From assembly GCA_002049945.1 (NCBI GenBank), contig MVCT01000008.1:1-13995 (forward strand): 13,995 nucleotides of DNA. The letters run 5' to 3'. The notes under the pieces were generated by a model. The model did not search any database and had not been told where the DNA came from. It worked only from the letters and a program-made list of their open reading frames with translations. Of the stretch, positions 1-6,525 are shown piece after piece; the stretch's first letter is position 1, and each line of letters opens with the position of its first letter. Origin of the DNA: Candidatus Cloacimonas sp. 4484_140 (GTDB lineage: Bacteria; Cloacimonadota; Cloacimonadia; JGIOTU-2). The translations under genes and the position numbers were made by a program.

Positions 1-986
1 GAACTAATATTCACCTGAAAAACAAGATCAACTAATTCAAATTCACGTGGCAGGGAATCATGGCAGGTAATATCTTTCAAATGTTTTTGCAGTATCTTCT
101 CTTTATCCTGCTTGTTCATTCGTTTAACATCTTCAAATACAGTTTGATAATCCGTACCCGTCGAGCGGAAAATGAGTCCAGCAATAATTCTCTCATCTGC
201 ATGTGCAGGATAGGATAATAAACTGCATTTCTCAATCGGCTTGTTGGATTTGGCAAAGACATCTATCTTGTATTTTTGAGTATCATATTTAGACGGCTCG
301 ATATAACGAATGAGCGAAGGAGCAATATTCCTGACCTGTTCATTCAAAGTGTCTGCAAGATCTTTCGCCTCATTAAGAGAAAGTGCATAAAGACGTTTGA
401 GAAGATGTTCCAAGCTCCGTGCATTAATGGTCATTCCCATCTGGGTTTGAGTTGCCATAGAAAGTACATAACGGGCATCCTCTTTTGCTCGACCTTCAAT
501 ATCTTTTTTCGATAGAGAAGTAGTACGCTGAAAAAAACTCTTCAATTCTTCAAAAAGAGAAATATAGGTTTCATTTTGCAACTGGATAGTATCTTGAAAT
601 TGCTTTAATATAACAGTATCATTTTGAATTTCTTCTGGAATGACATAGTCACCATCGAGTGTGACGTATCGCTGAGATTTTTCCGTAAAAGAAGCCAATC
701 GGGTGCGTTGTACAAATTCAGTAAGATAGCGAGAAATGCCGATTATATCAAAGTTAAATACCGCATGCTCGGCAACAGAGCTGTGCCCCATCTCAAAGAC
801 AATGGTTTTATTCGATCTTCTTGCTTTTTCTACATCGAGTACTGCATCTTTCCGAAGTTCATCGACAGATTTTTTTGAACGGCTTATGCGCGCATATGCA
901 GCAGAGATTGTTTCCGGCGTATATTGAATTTCTTTGTAAGGAAACTGTGAAACATCAATGTTGTAGCCAGCAAGTATGACTCTCAA
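1..986 (-). CDS. thyX: ThyX-type flavin-dependent thymidylate synthase, tandem-domain form (3' end outside window)
   Basis: ThyX enzymes methylate dUMP to dTMP using FAD, NADPH and methylene-tetrahydrofolate. The reading frame is open from a TTG at 984-986 to base 1 (328 codons plus 2 bases). The first domain carries a GHSSVAEH motif (residues 67-74) and a ThyX signature R94-T-R96-x2-S99-x2-E102-x-S104-x-R106, which differs from canonical RHRxxSxNExSxR by His to Thr and Asn to Thr. A second, degenerate copy appears to begin near residue 220: HDSLPREFE (309-317) followed by a VDLVFQVNIS stretch parallels GHSSVAEHAVFNFDI, so the full protein is probably a roughly 500-residue tandem form. The TTG follows the deoC stop codon without a gap, and GGAG lies 5 bases upstream, which fixes the start and suggests translational coupling. 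Whether this divergent protein makes dTMP or has another flavin-dependent role is not decided here; the signature substitutions leave room for doubt. Confidence 0.85.
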   Translation of the reverse strand, partial: MRVILAGYNIDVSQFPYKEIQYTPETISAAYARISRSKKSVDELRKDAVLDVEKARRSNKTIVFEMGHSSVAEHAVFNFDIIGISRYLTEFVQRTRLASFTEKSQRYVTLDGDYVIPEEIQNDTVILKQFQDTIQLQNETYISLFEELKSFFQRTTSLSKKDIEGRAKEDARYVLSMATQTQMGMTINARSLEHLLKRLYALSLNEAKDLADTLNEQVRNIAPSLIRYIEPSKYDTQKYKIDVFAKSNKPIEKCSLLSYPAHADERIIAGLIFRSTGTDYQTVFEDVKRMNKQDKEKILQKHLKDITCHDSLPREFELVDLVFQVNIS

Positions 987-1781
987 TTACGCTCCGATAA
1001 TTGATAAACTGCTGCTTGCACCGATACGATTTGCTCCGGCTGAGATCATAGCAAGTGCTGTCTCAGTATCACGAATTCCGCCTGATGCCTTCACGCCCAT
1101 ATAATCTCCAACGACAGTTCGCATTAACATAATATCCCCTACAGTTGCTCCTGATTTTGAGAATCCGGTCGAAGTTTTCACAAAGTCGGCGCCAGCTTTT
1201 TTTGCGATCAGGCATGCAATTATCTTATCCCTTTCGTTGAGCAGGCATGTTTCAAGAATGACTTTCAGTATCGCATCATTCTCGTGGCAGATTTCTGCTA
1301 TCTTCTCGATCTCTGTGAGTACATAATTATAGCCCTGTTCTTTCAACTCAGCGATGTTCAAAACCATATCACATTCAGTTGCACCCTGTTTAAGAGCGAG
1401 TCTAACTTCCTCAATTTTTGTACGTGTTAGATTTGCCCCGAGTGGAAATCCAATGACAGAACAGACAGTTCGTTTGTCCATTTCTCTCTTTGCAAGTTTT
1501 ACATTACAGGGATTAATGCATACAGATGCGAAATCATAGGTTCGTGCTTCCTGGCAGAGTCTAATAATTTCTACATTTGTTGCATCGGGCTTTAGGTTTG
1601 TATGATCGATATACTTTGCAAGTTCTTGCTGTGTGGGCATATCGTCAACGATGGAGTAGTTATTATTTTTGTATCCGCATACTGCGCATTGAAGACAAAC
1701 TTGATGAGCTCCGTTGCATCTGCAGGATAAATCTTCATCCAAAGGCCAAAGCTCTAATGTGATTGATTTAATGTTGTTCAT
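987..1781 (-). CDS. deoC: Deoxyribose-phosphate aldolase (DeoC/DERA) with Cys-rich N-terminal extension
   Basis: DERA cleaves 2-deoxyribose 5-phosphate to glyceraldehyde 3-phosphate and acetaldehyde in the cytoplasm, linking deoxynucleoside breakdown to glycolysis. The TIM-barrel core begins near residue 48; family landmarks are YIDHTNLKP (57-65), D138 in CDMVLN, the Schiff-base lysine K202 in DFVKTSTGF, and K231 in VKASGGIR. All three catalytic positions are kept, so it should be active. Unusually, about 47 residues precede the core and contain C20-x-C22-x6-C29-x2-C32-x2-C35, a possible zinc or Fe-S site. The long ATG (1779-1781) is preferred because a purine-rich AGGGAAAGAGAG sits just before it, whereas internal M48 (1638-1640) has no Shine-Dalgarno. 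The start overlaps the end of the ricT-like gene by 14 bp, and the stop touches the thyX TTG, so the three genes are probably co-translated. Confidence 0.95.
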   Translation of the reverse strand: MNNIKSITLELWPLDEDLSCRCNGAHQVCLQCAVCGYKNNNYSIVDDMPTQQELAKYIDHTNLKPDATNVEIIRLCQEARTYDFASVCINPCNVKLAKREMDKRTVCSVIGFPLGANLTRTKIEEVRLALKQGATECDMVLNIAELKEQGYNYVLTEIEKIAEICHENDAILKVILETCLLNERDKIIACLIAKKAGADFVKTSTGFSKSGATVGDIMLMRTVVGDYMGVKASGGIRDTETALAMISAGANRIGASSSLSIIGA

Positions 1782-2649
1782 CTCTCTTTCCCTTGTTTTT
1801 TTTTACCGGGAATTTTGCCTGAAATTTGGCTCTTTTCTTTTTAATTTTTTGCTCCAGATAATCATCAAAACTAATGATTGTCAGCAAACCATTCTCATCT
1901 CTGAGTTCGATCCTGTAGGTTAAATAATTATTTTTTGCAACAAACATTCTCTTTTTGTTATATAATATTTCTTCTCCGATCTTCGGATACTTTTCAGCTT
2001 CCTCCTGATAGAATTCTTCCTCATACGCAAGGCAGCACAGGAGTTTACCACACAGCCCACACATCTTGGAAGAGGTTACGCTCATATTCTGATCCTTAAC
2101 CATTTGTATGGTTACGCGGTCAAAATTGAGATTAAGATTTTTACAGCAAAGTACTCTTCCGCAGGGTCCAATTCCTCCGAGTCTTTTAATTTCCTGACGT
2201 TCGTTGATCTGACGAAGTTCTATACGTGTTCGAAAGATCCGTGCGAGAACCTTTAAGAAGTCGCGGAAATCCACTCTCGTTTCTGCCATGAAATAAAAAG
2301 TGAGCTTGTTGCCGTCAAACTGATATTCTACATCCACCAGATCCATTTCAAAGGGCTGATCCTTGAGTGCATTCATGAATTTCTTCCGTGCATCATCTTC
2401 TTTTTCATGAATTCGATTCATCTTTTCGATGTCATCATCGCTTGCAACACGGATAAGTTTTCTTACTGTATAGCTATCAGTGAGATTGAGCTTCTCTCTT
2501 TCAATTGGAAAATTACCTACACATCCCATGTCAGCGCCCTTTTCGGCTTCGACAATTACATATAGACCTTTTCTTAATTCTATATCATGAGTATTTTCAT
2601 AATACCTTTTTTCGTCTTGTTTGAATTTAACTTCTATTAAACCATTCAT
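1768..2649 (-). CDS. ricT: PSP1-domain protein, RicT (YaaT)-like
   Basis: The protein belongs to the PSP1/RicT family. In Bacillus subtilis RicT joins RicA and RicF in an Fe-S-containing complex that acts with RNase Y in mRNA maturation and influences sporulation and competence; in other phyla the role is unclear. It has 293 residues, close to the usual 260-300. The PSP1 core carries the family's cysteine pattern: C163, C168 and C169 in GPCGRVLCC, then C197, C200, C205 and C206 in CGLCGKLLCC. The tail from about residue 268 is lysine-rich and poorly conserved-looking. The ATG has only a weak AAGG 11 bases upstream. It heads the ricT-deoC-thyX cluster; two TTGACA boxes lie in the preceding spacer. 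No ricA, ricF or holB partner is in the window. Confidence 0.9.
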   Translation of the reverse strand: MNGLIEVKFKQDEKRYYENTHDIELRKGLYVIVEAEKGADMGCVGNFPIEREKLNLTDSYTVRKLIRVASDDDIEKMNRIHEKEDDARKKFMNALKDQPFEMDLVDVEYQFDGNKLTFYFMAETRVDFRDFLKVLARIFRTRIELRQINERQEIKRLGGIGPCGRVLCCKNLNLNFDRVTIQMVKDQNMSVTSSKMCGLCGKLLCCLAYEEEFYQEEAEKYPKIGEEILYNKKRMFVAKNNYLTYRIELRDENGLLTIISFDDYLEQKIKKKRAKFQAKFPVKKNKGKRDEQH

Positions 2650-2858
2650 TATTTACTAAACCTTTAAAATACTTTTCTTAAGTAATGCTGACCTTTAAAA
2701 CAGTCTCCCAGAATTATTTTGGGATTTCTTAATCTGGGAAAGTGATATTGTCAAGGGATCAGATTTATTGTCAAATACATCATTAATTTGTCCCTCAATT
2801 TCATGCTATCAATTGTTCAATTTTTTTATTGAAATTCATCTAAAATTAGAATGAAAAA
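2650..2858 (-). promoter_or_regulatory. Spacer with candidate promoter region for ricT-deoC-thyX
   Basis: This 209-bp AT-rich gap separates the 77-aa gene from ricT. Read on the minus strand it contains two copies of TTGACAATA (plus-strand 2766-2774 and 2746-2754), set exactly 20 bp apart, or about two helical turns. Each includes a perfect -35 hexamer, but the best -10 found 17 bp downstream of the second copy is only TAAGAA (2726-2731). A 7-bp inverted repeat (2706-2712 with 2733-2739, TCCCAGA/TCTGGGA, 20-nt loop) lies over the putative start region and could form a leader hairpin or an operator. A short AT-only inverted repeat near 2818-2836 is not terminator-like. Confidence 0.3.
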
Positions 2859-3092
2859 CTAACCTTCGTTTTCCTTTAATGATTGTAGAATCTGATCAAC
2901 ATCATTTTTAAAATCAAGAGTATAGACCACTTTGAGCAATGTTTCTTCTTTATCCACAGTGGTGTAATTACACATCCCTTCGACCGTCTCCAGGACATAA
3001 CCGAGGAGTTGCAGATTGTTTTTCTCGGTTTTCAGGATGAGCTCCTCAGAATTTCCTTCAAGCTTTGTTCTTGAAATTATTTCAAAATCCAT
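2859..3092 (-). CDS. Small conserved-looking protein downstream of Lon, possibly DUF4911-like
   Basis: Function unknown. The 77-residue acidic protein has no signal peptide, membrane helix or cysteine cluster (one Cys, C41). The pattern LQLLGYVLETVEGMCNYTTVD (26-47 region) followed by a strand ending YTLDF and a C-terminal helix DVDQILQSL resembles my recollection of the DUF4911 family, small proteins of similar length that read out a short alpha/beta fold. This match is by eye only. Its ATG follows the lon TAG stop with no intervening base, and AAAGG lies 8 bases upstream inside the end of lon, so translation is probably coupled to Lon. That placement hints at a shared expression need but does not prove a functional partnership with the protease. 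Confidence 0.8.
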   Translation of the reverse strand: MDFEIISRTKLEGNSEELILKTEKNNLQLLGYVLETVEGMCNYTTVDKEETLLKVVYTLDFKNDVDQILQSLKENEG

Positions 3093-5450
3093 CTATACTG
3101 CCTTTGTTTCATTAAGCAACGCATGAGCAAGTACTTCATCCATTGTTTCAACAGGTATAATATGTAATCCCTTTTTGATCTGTTTTGGAATTTCAGTCAA
3201 TTCTCTAAAATTCTTTTTTGGAATAATGATATTCTTTAACTTAGCGCGCTGTGCAGCAACAAGTTTTTCTTCAAGACCACCAATGGGCAGCACATCTCCC
3301 ATGAGAGTTATCTCGCCGGTCATTGCATAATCTGCCCGTACCTTTCTTTGGGAAAGAGCAGATATGATCGCAGTTGCTATTGTAATCCCTGCCGACGGAC
3401 CATCCTTTGGAATCGCACCTTCAGGAACGTGTATGTGAATATCTTTTGTTTTATAAAAGTCCTTTTTAAGCCCAAAATCTGAATAATGAACTCTAGCATA
3501 ACTCAATGCTGCTTTGGCTGATTCTTTCATGACATCACCGAGTTTCCCAGTTAGAGAAAGGTTGCCCTTTCCTTCCAAAACCACAGCTTCTACCTGCAGA
3601 AGAACACCGCCTACAGAAGTCCATGCAAGCCCATTTGCCACACCAATACTATCTTCTTTTTTCACGTCTGAGTAAAGGTATTTCTCTATGCCAAGATACT
3701 TTCTGATACTGGACTCGGTCACCTTATAGGAATTATTCCTCTTATCTTTAAGATACTCACGCACTATTTTACGAAGAACTGATGAGATATTTCTTTCAAG
3801 ATTACGTACTCCGGCTTCTCGTGTATAATTTCTTATTATTTTGAGAAAGGCATTTTCGGAAAATTTTACTTTGATCTTATGATTGAAGCCGTGTTTTTCA
3901 AGCAGTTTTGGAAGAAGAAATCCCTCTGCGATCTTACACTTTTCTAATTCGGTATATCCCGGCAGGGTAATTACTTCCATTCTATCCTGAAGTGCTGGAG
4001 GAATTGAAAAAAGATTGTTTGCAGTAGTGATAAAGAGTACCTGTGAGAGATCATAGCCAACTTCAATATAATGATCATGAAATTCATAGTTCTGCTCCGG
4101 GTCGAGCACTTCCAGCAATGCTGATGATGGATCTCCTCGGAAATCCATGCTCATCTTATCTACTTCATCGAGCATGATAATAGGATTCTTGGTACGGACG
4201 CGCTTCATCGCCTGAATGATTATTCCCGGCATTGCACCGATATATGTCTTTCTGTGTCCTCGAATTTCTGCTTCATCACGTACTCCGCCAAGTGAAAGAC
4301 GCACGAACTTTCGATTCAGCGCCTTTGCAATTGATTGTCCGAGTGATGTTTTTCCTACACCGGGAGGACCAACAAAGCACAGTATCTGCCCCTTCACCTT
4401 TTTCACCATTTTAAGCACAGCAAGATATTCAATAATGCGTTCTTTGATTTTTTTCAAACCGTAATGGTCATCATCGAGAATTTTTTCTGTTTGTACAAGA
4501 TCAAAGCGTCCCTTTTTTGGATTATTCCACGGCAAATCGGTGAGCCAGTTTAGATAGTTCAAAGAAACTGAGTATTCCGGTGAAATCGGATTTGTTCTGC
4601 GCAGCTTGCTCAGCTCATATTCAGCTTTCTCTTTCGCTTCCTCTGTAAGGCGGAGTTTACTTATCTTTTTCTCAAGATCCTTCACTTCAACGTTCTGATC
4701 TTCGGAAAAGCCAAGCTCCTTCTGAATTGCCTTAAGTTCCTGATTGAGGAAATATTCCTTTTGAGTTTTTGTCAGTTTGCTTCTCACCTCACCGGCAATT
4801 TTCTTGCGAATTTTCAATATCTCAAGTTCCTTGGAAATATACTCGATCAAATCGAATATCCGCTCCATAAGATTGGCTTCAAGAAGTTTCTGCTTTACTT
4901 CCAGATCGAGATCGATGTTCGATGCCATAAAATCTACTTTATCATCCATTGATTTGAGATTTTCATAGGTGATAAGCACATCATCAGAAAAGTTTCTGCT
5001 CAGTTTTCCATATTCTTTAAAATCATGTTCCAGCGTTTGAAGAAGCGCAATATTTTCCGATGTTTCCTTGAGTGTTTCTTTAGGAATAAGATCCAGTTTG
5101 GCACTCATATAATCATCAGAAAAATATAGCTCTTCGATCTTTGCGCGTTGTAAGCCCTCAACAAGAATTCGAATTGTTGCATCGGGCATTTTTAAAATCT
5201 GCAATATCTGGCACACAACACCTATCTCGTAAATATCTTCCTGCTGTGGTTTTTGAGTATCAGGTGATTTTTGGGCAACACAAAAGATAATTTTATTTTT
5301 TCCGTATGCTTCTTCGGTTGCTTTAATGGAATACGTTCTTCCAATAACAAGAGGTACGATCATCTGAGGAAAGATAACAATATTTCTGGTAGGAATTATT
5401 GGTAGTGTATTTTCCTGTTCTTCTAAAATTTTTTCTGTCATAATATACAT
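3093..5450 (-). CDS. lon: ATP-dependent protease Lon
   Basis: Lon is a cytoplasmic homohexameric AAA+ serine protease that degrades misfolded and short-lived regulatory proteins. The 785-residue product (numbered from the chosen ATG at 5448-5450) has the N-terminal substrate-binding domain (about 15-215), a coiled-coil stretch, the AAA+ module with Walker A GPPGVGKT (361-368) and Walker [10 protein letters not shown] (D428, E429), and the C-terminal peptidase domain with catalytic S686 in KDGPSAG and K729 in GGLEEK. Length matches E. coli Lon (784). A further ATG at 5439-5441 is possible. A longer frame from TTG at 5499-5501 is unlikely because that TTG is part of a TTGACA -35 box; AGG lies 4 bases before the chosen ATG. 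No CIRCE-type heat-shock operator is visible upstream. Confidence 0.97.
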   Translation of the reverse strand: MYIMTEKILEEQENTLPIIPTRNIVIFPQMIVPLVIGRTYSIKATEEAYGKNKIIFCVAQKSPDTQKPQQEDIYEIGVVCQILQILKMPDATIRILVEGLQRAKIEELYFSDDYMSAKLDLIPKETLKETSENIALLQTLEHDFKEYGKLSRNFSDDVLITYENLKSMDDKVDFMASNIDLDLEVKQKLLEANLMERIFDLIEYISKELEILKIRKKIAGEVRSKLTKTQKEYFLNQELKAIQKELGFSEDQNVEVKDLEKKISKLRLTEEAKEKAEYELSKLRRTNPISPEYSVSLNYLNWLTDLPWNNPKKGRFDLVQTEKILDDDHYGLKKIKERIIEYLAVLKMVKKVKGQILCFVGPPGVGKTSLGQSIAKALNRKFVRLSLGGVRDEAEIRGHRKTYIGAMPGIIIQAMKRVRTKNPIIMLDEVDKMSMDFRGDPSSALLEVLDPEQNYEFHDHYIEVGYDLSQVLFITTANNLFSIPPALQDRMEVITLPGYTELEKCKIAEGFLLPKLLEKHGFNHKIKVKFSENAFLKIIRNYTREAGVRNLERNISSVLRKIVREYLKDKRNNSYKVTESSIRKYLGIEKYLYSDVKKEDSIGVANGLAWTSVGGVLLQVEAVVLEGKGNLSLTGKLGDVMKESAKAALSYARVHYSDFGLKKDFYKTKDIHIHVPEGAIPKDGPSAGITIATAIISALSQRKVRADYAMTGEITLMGDVLPIGGLEEKLVAAQRAKLKNIIIPKKNFRELTEIPKQIKKGLHIIPVETMDEVLAHALLNETKAV

Positions 5451-5473
5451 AAAACCTAAATTATTTACAATAA

Positions 5474-5501
5474 ATATTATCCTGAAGCCAATATTTGTCA
5501 A
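5474..5501 (-). promoter_or_regulatory. Candidate sigma70-type promoter of lon
   Basis: On the minus strand a perfect TTGACA (plus 5496-5501) is followed after 16 bp by TAATAT (plus 5474-5479; 4 of 6 matches to TATAAT). Transcription would start near 5467, giving a leader of about 17 bases before the ATG at 5450. This arrangement excludes the upstream TTG as a start codon. Confidence 0.55.
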
Positions 5502-5601
5502 TGAAAAGCTAATTCATCATTTCCTAACCTCTTAAGCTTATGCAAGATAGCCAAGCTTTTTCTTGACAGATGATTCTTATACAAAGGTTTTGATTCCCCG
5601 T

Positions 5602-5678
5602 CGGGATGTAGCGCAGCCCGGTAGCGCGCTTCGTTCGGGACGAAGAAGTCGCCGGTTCAAATCCGGCCATCCCGACCA
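5602..5678 (+). tRNA. tRNA-Pro (anticodon CGG)
   Basis: A full cloverleaf of 77 bases with encoded CCA can be drawn. The acceptor stem CGGGATG (5602-5608) pairs with CATCCCG (5668-5674), followed by discriminator A and CCA (5676-5678). The D stem is GCGC/GCGC (5611-5614, 5624-5627) with an AGCCCGGTA loop. The anticodon stem CTTCG/CGAAG encloses loop TTCGGGA, so the anticodon is CGG at 5636-5638 with G37 as expected for proline. The T arm is GCCGG-TTCAAAT-CCGGC (5651-5667). It is the only plus-strand gene in the left half, convergent with the 65-aa membrane protein gene. Upstream, TTGACA (5563-5568) and TATACA (5578-5583) are present but wrongly spaced for one promoter. Confidence 0.97.
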
Positions 5679-5722
5679 TTTTATTGAGAGTGAAAGTGAA
5701 TGTGGTTTTATGAAATATTTTA

Positions 5723-5920
5723 CTATTCTTTTTTCTTATATTCAATATAAGACGCAATAAGGAACAAAATTCCAAATAAAATAAATGGATCTGCAGCAAT
5801 GAAATAATTTTCATGCTGTAAAAGAATATTGCTGTGAGGAAAGAAAATCTTGTCTATTATACCAAGAAGTATTAATATAGCTGCAACAATAGCACTTAGT
5901 TTCGCCAATATTTTGTACAT
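5723..5920 (-). CDS. Small two-helix membrane protein, unknown function
   Basis: I do not recognise the family. The 65 residues contain two hydrophobic stretches, about 8-25 and 43-60, separated by a polar segment with HSN, QHEN and AADP, and end in the basic tail YKKKE. The short basic N terminus (MYKILAK) and Lys-rich C terminus would both lie inside under the positive-inside rule, giving a hairpin topology. Support for a real gene comes from GGAG placed 8 bases before the ATG and an extended -10 motif (TGCTATACT, plus 5960-5968) about 40 bp upstream. It lies downstream of HU and the 29-aa peptide gene and may be partly co-transcribed with them. Confidence 0.65.
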   Translation of the reverse strand: MYKILAKLSAIVAAILILLGIIDKIFFPHSNILLQHENYFIAADPFILFGILFLIASYIEYKKKE

Positions 5921-5945
5921 ATACCGTACTCCATTTTAGATGTAT

Positions 5946-5969
5946 GTGCTATTCAAAACAGTATAGCAC
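5946..5969 (-). promoter_or_regulatory. Inverted repeat overlapping an extended -10 element
   Basis: GTGCTAT (5946-5952) and ATAGCAC (5963-5969) form a perfect 7-bp inverted repeat with a 10-base loop, directly after the stop of the 29-aa gene. On the minus strand the right arm contains TGCTATACT, a TGn-extended -10 element for the 65-aa membrane protein gene, though no good -35 is seen. The same hairpin could slow transcripts from HU, but no T tract follows on the minus strand. Operator, attenuator and weak terminator remain open. Confidence 0.35.
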
Positions 5970-5971
5970 CA

Positions 5972-6061
5972 TTATTTCTTTTTATGACGGTTCTTTTTTA
6001 GTCTCTTTTTACGCTTATGCTTATTGATTTTTGCTTTTTTTCGTTTTTTCCCGCAGGGCAT
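5972..6061 (-). CDS. AURKAIP1/COX24 (mS38)-type tiny basic ribosome-associated peptide
   Basis: A 29-codon frame runs from ATG (6059-6061) to TAA (5972-5974). The product begins MPCGKKRKK, continues through KHKRKKRLKK and ends NRHKKK, with 18 Lys or Arg among 29 residues. This closely resembles the AURKAIP1/COX24 domain peptides of Bacteroidetes-like bacteria (MPSGKKRKRxK...HKRKKRxRxNRHKK pattern), relatives of mitochondrial ribosomal protein mS38 and thought to bind the small subunit. GGAG stands 5-6 bases before the ATG, and the gene starts 16 bp after the HU stop, so it is likely co-transcribed with HU. It is easily missed by length cut-offs. The family match is from memory of the motif. 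Confidence 0.8.
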   Translation of the reverse strand: MPCGKKRKKAKINKHKRKKRLKKNRHKKK

Positions 6062-6077
6062 TTCAACTCCAAAATGA

Positions 6078-6359
6078 TTAGTTGTTTTTCATTACTTCAT
6101 CAATAAAGAATTTCGAAAACTTAAAGGTTGGGACAACTCGCTTTGGTAGGTTAACAAGCTCCTTTGTATTTGGATTACGTGCGATACGTGCTTTACGTAC
6201 CTTGTTTTTGAAGGTACCAAATCCTCTAAGTTCAATGTGCTCTCCATCGATCATACTGGCTTTTATATTATCCAAGAGTGCATCAACGATAATCTTCGTA
6301 TCCTTCAAAATAATTCCAGTTTCCTGGGAAATTGCCTGAATTAAATCAGCTTTGGTCAT
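6078..6359 (-). CDS. hup: HU/IHF-family DNA-binding protein
   Basis: HU-type proteins are dimeric nucleoid proteins that bend DNA without strong sequence preference. The 93-residue length is normal. The N-terminal helical pair (MTKADLIQAIS...) is followed by the GFGTF turn (46-50) and the DNA-inserting beta arm with ARNPNT, placing the intercalating proline at residue 63, then the C-terminal helix. HU and IHF subunits cannot be separated safely by eye; a single HU-like protein is the simpler reading. A strong GGAGG lies 3 bases before the ATG. The gene diverges from the DUF2851 gene across a 148-166 bp spacer and precedes the 29-aa ribosomal-type peptide. Confidence 0.95.
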   Translation of the reverse strand: MTKADLIQAISQETGIILKDTKIIVDALLDNIKASMIDGEHIELRGFGTFKNKVRKARIARNPNTKELVNLPKRVVPTFKFSKFFIDEVMKNN

Positions 6360-6430
6360 GCGTCCTCCGTGGATGACATTTTTTTCTGTAATTGTCGACT
6401 AATTTGTGCATTACAAATCATGTGTCAAAT

Positions 6431-6460
6431 ATTATATGAAAAAATAAGTTATCATTACAA
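6431..6460 (-). promoter_or_regulatory. Candidate promoter of the HU gene
   Basis: On the minus strand TTGTAA (plus 6455-6460; 4 of 6 matches) is separated by 18 bp from a perfect TATAAT (plus 6431-6436). Transcription would begin about 65 bases before the HU ATG. A TTGACA in each orientation also lies in this divergent spacer (plus-strand TTGACA at 6466-6471, minus-strand TTGACA at 6423-6428), but neither has a convincing -10 at normal spacing. Confidence 0.45.
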
Positions 6461-6525
6461 GAAAATTGACAAATAAATATTACTTTTTTCTTTTAATTTA
6501 TCGTTGAGTGGGAAAGAAGGAAAAG

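Noticed and set aside
5451..5501. 17 extra N-terminal codons for Lon from TTG 5499
   Set aside because: The TTG belongs to a TTGACA -35 box, and the added residues precede the normal Lon N terminus.
5531..5562. AAGCTT...AAGCTTTTT as an intrinsic terminator
   Set aside because: The arms are self-palindromic 6-mers around a long loop, and no plus-strand gene lies upstream to terminate.
5524..5814. 96-codon minus-strand frame across the tRNA-Pro gene
   Set aside because: It reads through the antisense of a complete tRNA cloverleaf; the coding look of the middle part comes from tRNA sequence that is often mis-annotated.
6508..6525. GTG start adding six residues to the DUF2851 protein
   Set aside because: The ATG at 6526 has AAGGA at proper spacing and matches the family start.
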